Shown piece by piece: positions 9,080 to 11,595 of a DNA stretch of 11,595 nt. The notes under the pieces are model-generated. The model was not told the origin of the DNA and did no database searches. It saw only the letters and a list, made by a program, of their open reading frames with translations. Origin of the DNA: Spirochaetaceae bacterium (GTDB lineage: Bacteria; Spirochaetota; Spirochaetia; Treponematales; Breznakiellaceae); the NCBI GenBank assembly GCA_031284295.1, contig JAITAE010000080.1, positions 1 to 11,595 of the forward strand, in the 5' to 3' direction. How positions within the stretch are numbered: position 1 is the first letter of the stretch; each line of letters begins with the position of its first letter. The translations under genes and the position numbers were made by a program.

Positions 9080-9994
9080 TCAGTTTTCGCGGATGTGCCG
9101 GGCCGTTATTCTTATTCCTTCGCCGAATTCCACACGTGGTCTAAAACCTGTATGTTCGTACAGTTTGTAAAGATGTATGCCGCTGTAATCAATAAAGGAT
9201 GTATCGTTAAATGCCCCAAAACACAACTCTGAATTTGAACCGAGTATTTCTTTCATTTCAACAATAAAATCACGGAACGGGCGCAGACGGTTGCCGCCGA
9301 GGTAGTATGTCTCGCCGGACCGTCCGCTGTTCATTGCGGCATATATGCCGGCAACGGCGTCATCTATGTATATAAAGTCGTGAAGTCTCCCGCCTTCTAT
9401 CAGATCAACCCGTTCACCGGCAAGCATCTTACGGATTATAATATTTGTGGCGCTTTTATCGGACTTCAATACTGGGGGGGGGGGGGGTGAGATCACATTT
9501 GCCAAACTGACACCGACAAAATTCATTGCTGATTCGTGGGCTATTATCCTGCAAAACTTTTGCGCGGCGGCCTTTGCGGCGCCGTAGTGGTTGCAGGGGC
9601 CCGTCATTCCGGCGGAATTTATACTTACATTTTGTTCAGCCGCGCTGCCCACAAACAAAAACAGGCCTGCCTTTAATTCCGCGGCGGCCTTTGCGGCATC
9701 GGCGCTTGCGGTAATGTTTTCAATCTGTAGCCTGTAGTTGTCCCGCTCTCCCAAAACCCCGTTCCATGCAAGGTGTACAAACGCGTCGGGACGCCTTATT
9801 TCGATATGCTTGTCAATATTTTCGTACTGCGAAAAATCAAGCTTTACAGGATGGAAGGCCGGGCAGTATGTCAGGGATTTGAGTTTTTCCGGGCCGCGCG
9901 CTATGCCGTAAACTTCAAAACCCGCTTTCAGCATATACTCGCAAAAAGCCTTTCCGACGAGGCCTGAAGCGCCGCTCACAATTATTTTTTTCAT
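9080..9994 (-). CDS. NAD-dependent epimerase/dehydratase (extended SDR) with an internal poly-C tract
   Basis: This is a nucleotide-sugar-modifying enzyme of the extended short-chain dehydrogenase family. The N-terminal Rossmann motif GASGLVG (8-14) binds NAD(P); HLAWNG (74-79), VGSAAEQ (115-121) and Tyr137-x3-Lys141 form the rest of the active site. Lys141 follows in YGAAK, and the C-terminal half (HDFIYIDDAVAGIYAA, 205-220) is the substrate-binding domain with its conserved DDA. Length (304) is normal. The exact sugar cannot be told; a UDP- or dTDP-hexose epimerase, dehydratase or 4-keto reductase is likely. It lies 15 bases after rfbA on the same strand, so the two are probably one operon, yet no Shine-Dalgarno sequence precedes its ATG. 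Residues 170-174 are five prolines from 14 consecutive C, where relatives usually have a GPG-type turn. Confidence 0.85.
   Translation of the reverse strand: MKKIIVSGASGLVGKAFCEYMLKAGFEVYGIARGPEKLKSLTYCPAFHPVKLDFSQYENIDKHIEIRRPDAFVHLAWNGVLGERDNYRLQIENITASADAAKAAAELKAGLFLFVGSAAEQNVSINSAGMTGPCNHYGAAKAAAQKFCRIIAHESAMNFVGVSLANVISPPPPPVLKSDKSATNIIIRKMLAGERVDLIEGGRLHDFIYIDDAVAGIYAAMNSGRSGETYYLGGNRLRPFRDFIVEMKEILGSNSELCFGAFNDTSFIDYSGIHLYKLYEHTGFRPRVEFGEGIRITARHIREN
9474..9487. repeat. 14-base homopolymer (poly-G on +, poly-C in the coding strand)
   Basis: Fourteen G on the + strand equal fourteen C in the epimerase coding sequence, codons 170-174. The frame is open with 14. Thirteen C would give CAG TAT TGA right after the tract; fifteen would give AGT ATT GAA GTC CGA TAA. 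Tracts of this length are prone to slip during replication, so the gene could switch on and off. A sequencing or assembly length error is the main alternative. Confidence 0.95.
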
Positions 9995-10009
9995 AAATAC
10001 ATTACAAAA

Positions 10010-10891
10010 CTATTTACTGCCGCCGGAAGCGATAAAGGCCAGGTATTCGCCGTATTCAGTCCTGTTTTCCACAGCCAGACTCCGCAATTGTCCGGCGTCT
10101 ATCCAGTTGTTGCGGTATGCAATTTCTTCGATGCATGACACATACAGGCCCTGGCGTTTTTGAATCGTTTCAATAAAGTTGGCCGCCTCCAGAAGTCCGT
10201 CATGTGTGCCGGTATCAAGCCACGCCATGCCGCGTCCCAAAAATTCAACGGAAAGCCTTTTTGCTTCCAGATAAACTTTGTTAATTGATGTAATTTCAAG
10301 TTCACCACGCGCTGAAGGCTTTACATTTTTTGCGATTTCTAATACGTCATTACCGTAAAAGTACAAGCCCGGCACCGCATAGTGCGATTTCGGTACAGCC
10401 GGTTTTTCTTCGATTGAAATAACTTTGCCGGCTTCATCAAACTCGACTACGCCTAAGCCGCTGGGGTCCTTGACATAATAGGCAAAAATTACACCGCCCC
10501 CGGAATATTTGACTTTTGCGGCGGCTTCCCTTAACGCATTGCCGAAACCGCGCCCATAAAAAACATTGTCGCCCAGTACAAGGGCGCAAGCGTCATTTTT
10601 AACAAACTGCCGGCCCACGATAAAGGCATCGGCAAGTCCACGAGGTGTTTCCTGCACGGCATATTCAAAGCGCATACCAAGCCGGTCCCCGCTGCCAAAC
10701 AGATCCCGGAACAAGCCAATATCACGCGGCGTTGATATGATCAAAATTTCACGGATGCCGGTAAGCATCAGCACGGACAACGGGTAGTAAATCATCGGCT
10801 TGTCGTACAGGGGCAGAAGCTGCTTTGAAATGACTTTTGTTATAGGAAACAGCCGCGTACCCGCACCGCCCGCAAGAATTATCCCTTTCAT
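10010..10891 (-). CDS. rfbA: Glucose-1-phosphate thymidylyltransferase
   Basis: RfbA (RmlA) joins dTTP and glucose-1-phosphate to make dTDP-glucose, the first step towards dTDP-rhamnose and other dTDP-deoxysugars for surface glycans. The 293-residue length is standard. Landmarks: nucleotide-binding GGAGTRL (8-14), [15 protein letters not shown] (22-36), [11 protein letters not shown] (80-90), LGDNVFYG (106-113) with the Mg-binding Asp108, EEKP (161-164), GELEITSIN (196-204) and [10 protein letters not shown] (224-233), the last two contacting the sugar and metal. It is first of a two-gene unit with the epimerase. rfbB, rfbC and rfbD are absent here, so dTDP-glucose must be used by enzymes encoded elsewhere or by the neighbour. 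No Shine-Dalgarno site precedes the ATG at 10891; a candidate promoter puts the transcription start close to it. Confidence 0.95.
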   Translation of the reverse strand: MKGIILAGGAGTRLFPITKVISKQLLPLYDKPMIYYPLSVLMLTGIREILIISTPRDIGLFRDLFGSGDRLGMRFEYAVQETPRGLADAFIVGRQFVKNDACALVLGDNVFYGRGFGNALREAAAKVKYSGGGVIFAYYVKDPSGLGVVEFDEAGKVISIEEKPAVPKSHYAVPGLYFYGNDVLEIAKNVKPSARGELEITSINKVYLEAKRLSVEFLGRGMAWLDTGTHDGLLEAANFIETIQKRQGLYVSCIEEIAYRNNWIDAGQLRSLAVENRTEYGEYLAFIASGGSK

Positions 10892-10897
10892 ACCGAG

Positions 10898-10909
10898 TCA
10901 TTGTAATGA
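10898..10909. promoter_or_regulatory. Inverted repeat TCATT-GT-AATGA over the -10 box
   Basis: Perfect 5-base arms with a 2-base centre cover the candidate -10 of rfbA. The position would suit a repressor site, but short AT-rich palindromes of this size are common by chance. Confidence 0.3.
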
Positions 10910-10928
10910 TCTTTGACGTGGCAGTAAA
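10900..10928 (-). promoter_or_regulatory. Candidate promoter of the rfbA-epimerase unit
   Basis: On the - strand, TTTACT (10923-10928, four of six to TTGACA) and TACAAT (10900-10905, five of six to TATAAT) are separated by 17 bases. The predicted start is near 10893, about two bases before the rfbA ATG, and no ribosome binding site exists in between. This fits a leaderless transcript. Two short inverted repeats overlap the boxes and could be operators. Confidence 0.45.
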
Positions 10929-10940
10929 GTAACTCTGCCA
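10919..10940. promoter_or_regulatory. Inverted repeat TGGCAG-N10-CTGCCA over the -35 box
   Basis: Perfect 6-base arms (10919-10924 and 10935-10940) are centred on the candidate -35 of rfbA. The half-site spacing resembles a dimeric regulator site. It could also fold as a weak hairpin. No regulator gene is nearby. Confidence 0.35.
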
Positions 10941-11233
10941 GCCGCTTTTAAATACGCTGGTAGAGGTACGATTGTCCTGGTTATTTGCCAGGTTTCCATT
11001 GCTTCTTAGAATAAGCGGCCCAAGCTGATTTAGTTATAGCCGCCTTTACTGATACACGCAAGGCCGCATTTGTAATACATCTCCGCATCATTATTACGAG
11101 ATATGATTCTTCTTGTAAATGAACGCCGCTTCACTCTATATACTGCGGTTGGTATTCGATCTGATTACAGGCGGACGATTCCCATGCCTTGTGGCATACA
11201 GCCGCCCTGCCTTCCGTCACCCCTACTTCCAGC

Positions 11234-11246
11234 CCCGCTACGCGGG
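11234..11246. repeat. Small perfect hairpin CCCGC-TAC-GCGGG
   Basis: This 5-bp GC hairpin with a TAC loop has the same layout as the hairpin at 663-677 on the far side of the window and the inner hairpin at 11374-11390 (GTA loop). Confidence 0.65.
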
Positions 11247-11279
11247 TCTTCCGCTACCCCCCAATCCGCCGCCCAATCA

Positions 11280-11340
11280 ACACCGGCAGGAGTTTGCTCC
11301 GCAAACTCCGAAAATAACCGCCGTAGCCGGTTATTCCGCC
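11280..11340 (+). repeat. Compound palindromic unit, copy A
   Basis: The unit starts ACACCGGCAGG. It then has hairpin one, arms GGAGTTTGC (11289-11297) and GCAAACTCC (11301-11309) around a TCC loop, and hairpin two, arms AATAACCG (11313-11320) and CGGTTATT (11328-11335). It ends TTATTCCGCC. The same order of parts recurs in copy B at 11351-11432, so these are two tandem copies, separated by ten bases. Confidence 0.85.
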
Positions 11341-11350
11341 GCCCCCACCA

Positions 11351-11432
11351 ACACCGCCTGGAGTTTGCGGCAAGCGGCGCGTAGCGCCGCGGCGCAAACA
11401 CCGGAAATAACCGGCGCAGCCGGTTATTCCGC
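11351..11432 (+). repeat. Compound palindromic unit, copy B, with an enlarged first hairpin
   Basis: The parts match copy A, but the first hairpin differs: GGAGTTTGCG (11360-11369) and CGCAAA (11393-11398) enclose about 23 bases that fold into GCGGCGC-GTA-GCGCCGC (11374-11390), and the closing arm ends CACC instead of CTCC. The second hairpin is a perfect 10-bp stem, AATAACCGGC (11406-11415) with GCCGGTTATT (11419-11428). It is thus a nested form of copy A, with the same design as the left-hand copy at 682-724. Confidence 0.85.
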
Positions 11433-11433
11433 A

Positions 11434-11476
11434 TCTCTCAATCACGAGTAGCGCTTCTCTCAAGAACGAGTAGCGC
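11434..11476 (+). repeat. Short tandem repeat, two 21-base units
   Basis: 11434-11454 and 11456-11476 match at 19 of 21 positions, with the shared pattern TCTCTCAA, two variable bases, then ACGAGTAGCGC; the period is 22. The shared end GAGTAGCGC resembles the GTAGCGC inside the hairpin at 11374-11390, so it may derive from the same repeat family. Confidence 0.75.
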
Positions 11477-11490
11477 CCCGCTCCACGGCT

Positions 11491-11500
11491 GGAGTTTGCG
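11491..11500 (+). repeat. Single half of the GGAGTTTGCG palindrome
   Basis: The 10-base arm GGAGTTTGCG appears here, preceded by CT as in copy B, with no CGCAAACTCC partner in the following 95 bases. It is probably a decayed or truncated copy, lying 29 bases beyond the stop codon of the - strand gene at the right edge. Confidence 0.6.
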
Positions 11501-11528
11501 CTTCATATTGTCTAGGCCGAAGCTTAAA

Positions 11529-11595
11529 TCAGGCGGGTGTAATCACCACACCGCTAACACTTGTGGCGTCCTTGATGGTGAGTGTCGAATCAGCG
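11529..11595 (-). CDS. C-terminal end of an unknown protein, possibly a surface repeat protein
   Basis: Reading leftwards from the edge, 21 codons run without interruption to a TGA (11529-11531). The tail contains STLTIKDATSV and ends SGVVITPA. Alternating Ser/Thr and hydrophobic residues suggest beta strands, as in secreted or outer-membrane beta-helix or Ig-like repeat proteins, but 21 residues are too few to assign a family. The rest of the gene lies beyond the window. It would be transcribed in the same direction as rfbA, with about 640 bases between them. Confidence 0.4.
   Translation of the reverse strand, partial: ADSTLTIKDATSVSGVVITPA

Larger units (their letters stand above)
10892..11528. 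other. Long intergenic region with a palindrome cluster
   Basis: About 640 bases hold no gene that can be supported. The first 50 carry the rfbA promoter and two inverted repeats. Bases 10976-10992 form a 5-bp hairpin (CCTGG/CCAGG). Bases 11000-11220 contain nothing recognised beyond ATGCC/GGCAT at 11184-11197. From 11234 to 11500 the sequence is a dense run of palindromes and short repeats, listed separately. Several overlapping frames on both strands stay open through the repeats, but they have no starts with ribosome sites and no protein-like pattern. Confidence 0.6.

Noticed and set aside
10981..11091. A 36-codon frame on the - strand (MMRRCITN... ending QWKPGK)
   Set aside because: No ribosome site, no recognisable family, and a second overlapping frame is equally open. 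It could be a decayed gene tail but cannot be supported.
11103..11463. Several overlapping open frames on both strands across the palindrome cluster
   Set aside because: Their apparent repeated peptides come from the DNA repeats; being open in many frames at once reflects GC-rich sequence without stops, not coding.

Overview
The window looks like chromosomal DNA of a spirochaete, most probably a Treponema of the moderate-GC kind known from insect guts. This is an inference. It rests on SecA length and sequence style, the mix of AT-rich and GC-rich codons, a core set of housekeeping genes, and flanks crowded with GC-rich palindromes. No rRNA, tRNA or other diagnostic marker is present to settle it.

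Layout. Positions 1-486 hold the 3' end of a DDE transposase gene that runs in from the left edge and appears frameshifted near its end. Positions 487-856 are non-coding and hold two copies of a 28-bp direct repeat around a nested hairpin. Then, on the + strand, come secA (857-3613) and a tightly packed set: dut (3780-4226), lptF (4223-5500), lptG (5497-6561), tgt (6570-7694) and an exported HEAT-repeat protein (7687-9048). Genes in this set overlap by 4-8 bases or are separated by 8, so they are probably one translationally coupled operon. On the - strand, converging on it, is a two-gene unit: a glucose-1-phosphate thymidylyltransferase gene (rfbA, 10010-10891) followed by an NAD-dependent sugar epimerase/dehydratase (9080-9994). 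Positions 10892-11528 have no recognised gene but carry a cluster of palindromic repeats related to the left-hand one. At the right edge the last 21 codons of a - strand gene can be read (11529-11595).

Function. The + strand block is cell-envelope and housekeeping machinery: protein export (SecA), dUTP removal (Dut), the membrane half of a lipopolysaccharide-type exporter (LptF/LptG), queuosine tRNA modification (Tgt) and an exported alpha-helical repeat protein of unknown role. The - strand pair makes and then modifies a nucleotide-activated sugar, probably for a surface glycan.

Most notable observations. (1) A 14-base poly-C tract lies inside the epimerase reading frame, and a one-base change in either direction brings a stop codon within six codons of the tract, the arrangement of a phase-variable gene. 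(2) A palindrome family with the same outer stem (GGAGTTTGCG / CGCAAACTCC) but different interiors occurs at both ends of the window. (3) The candidate promoters of secA and rfbA place the transcription start at or almost at the start codon, suggesting leaderless mRNAs.
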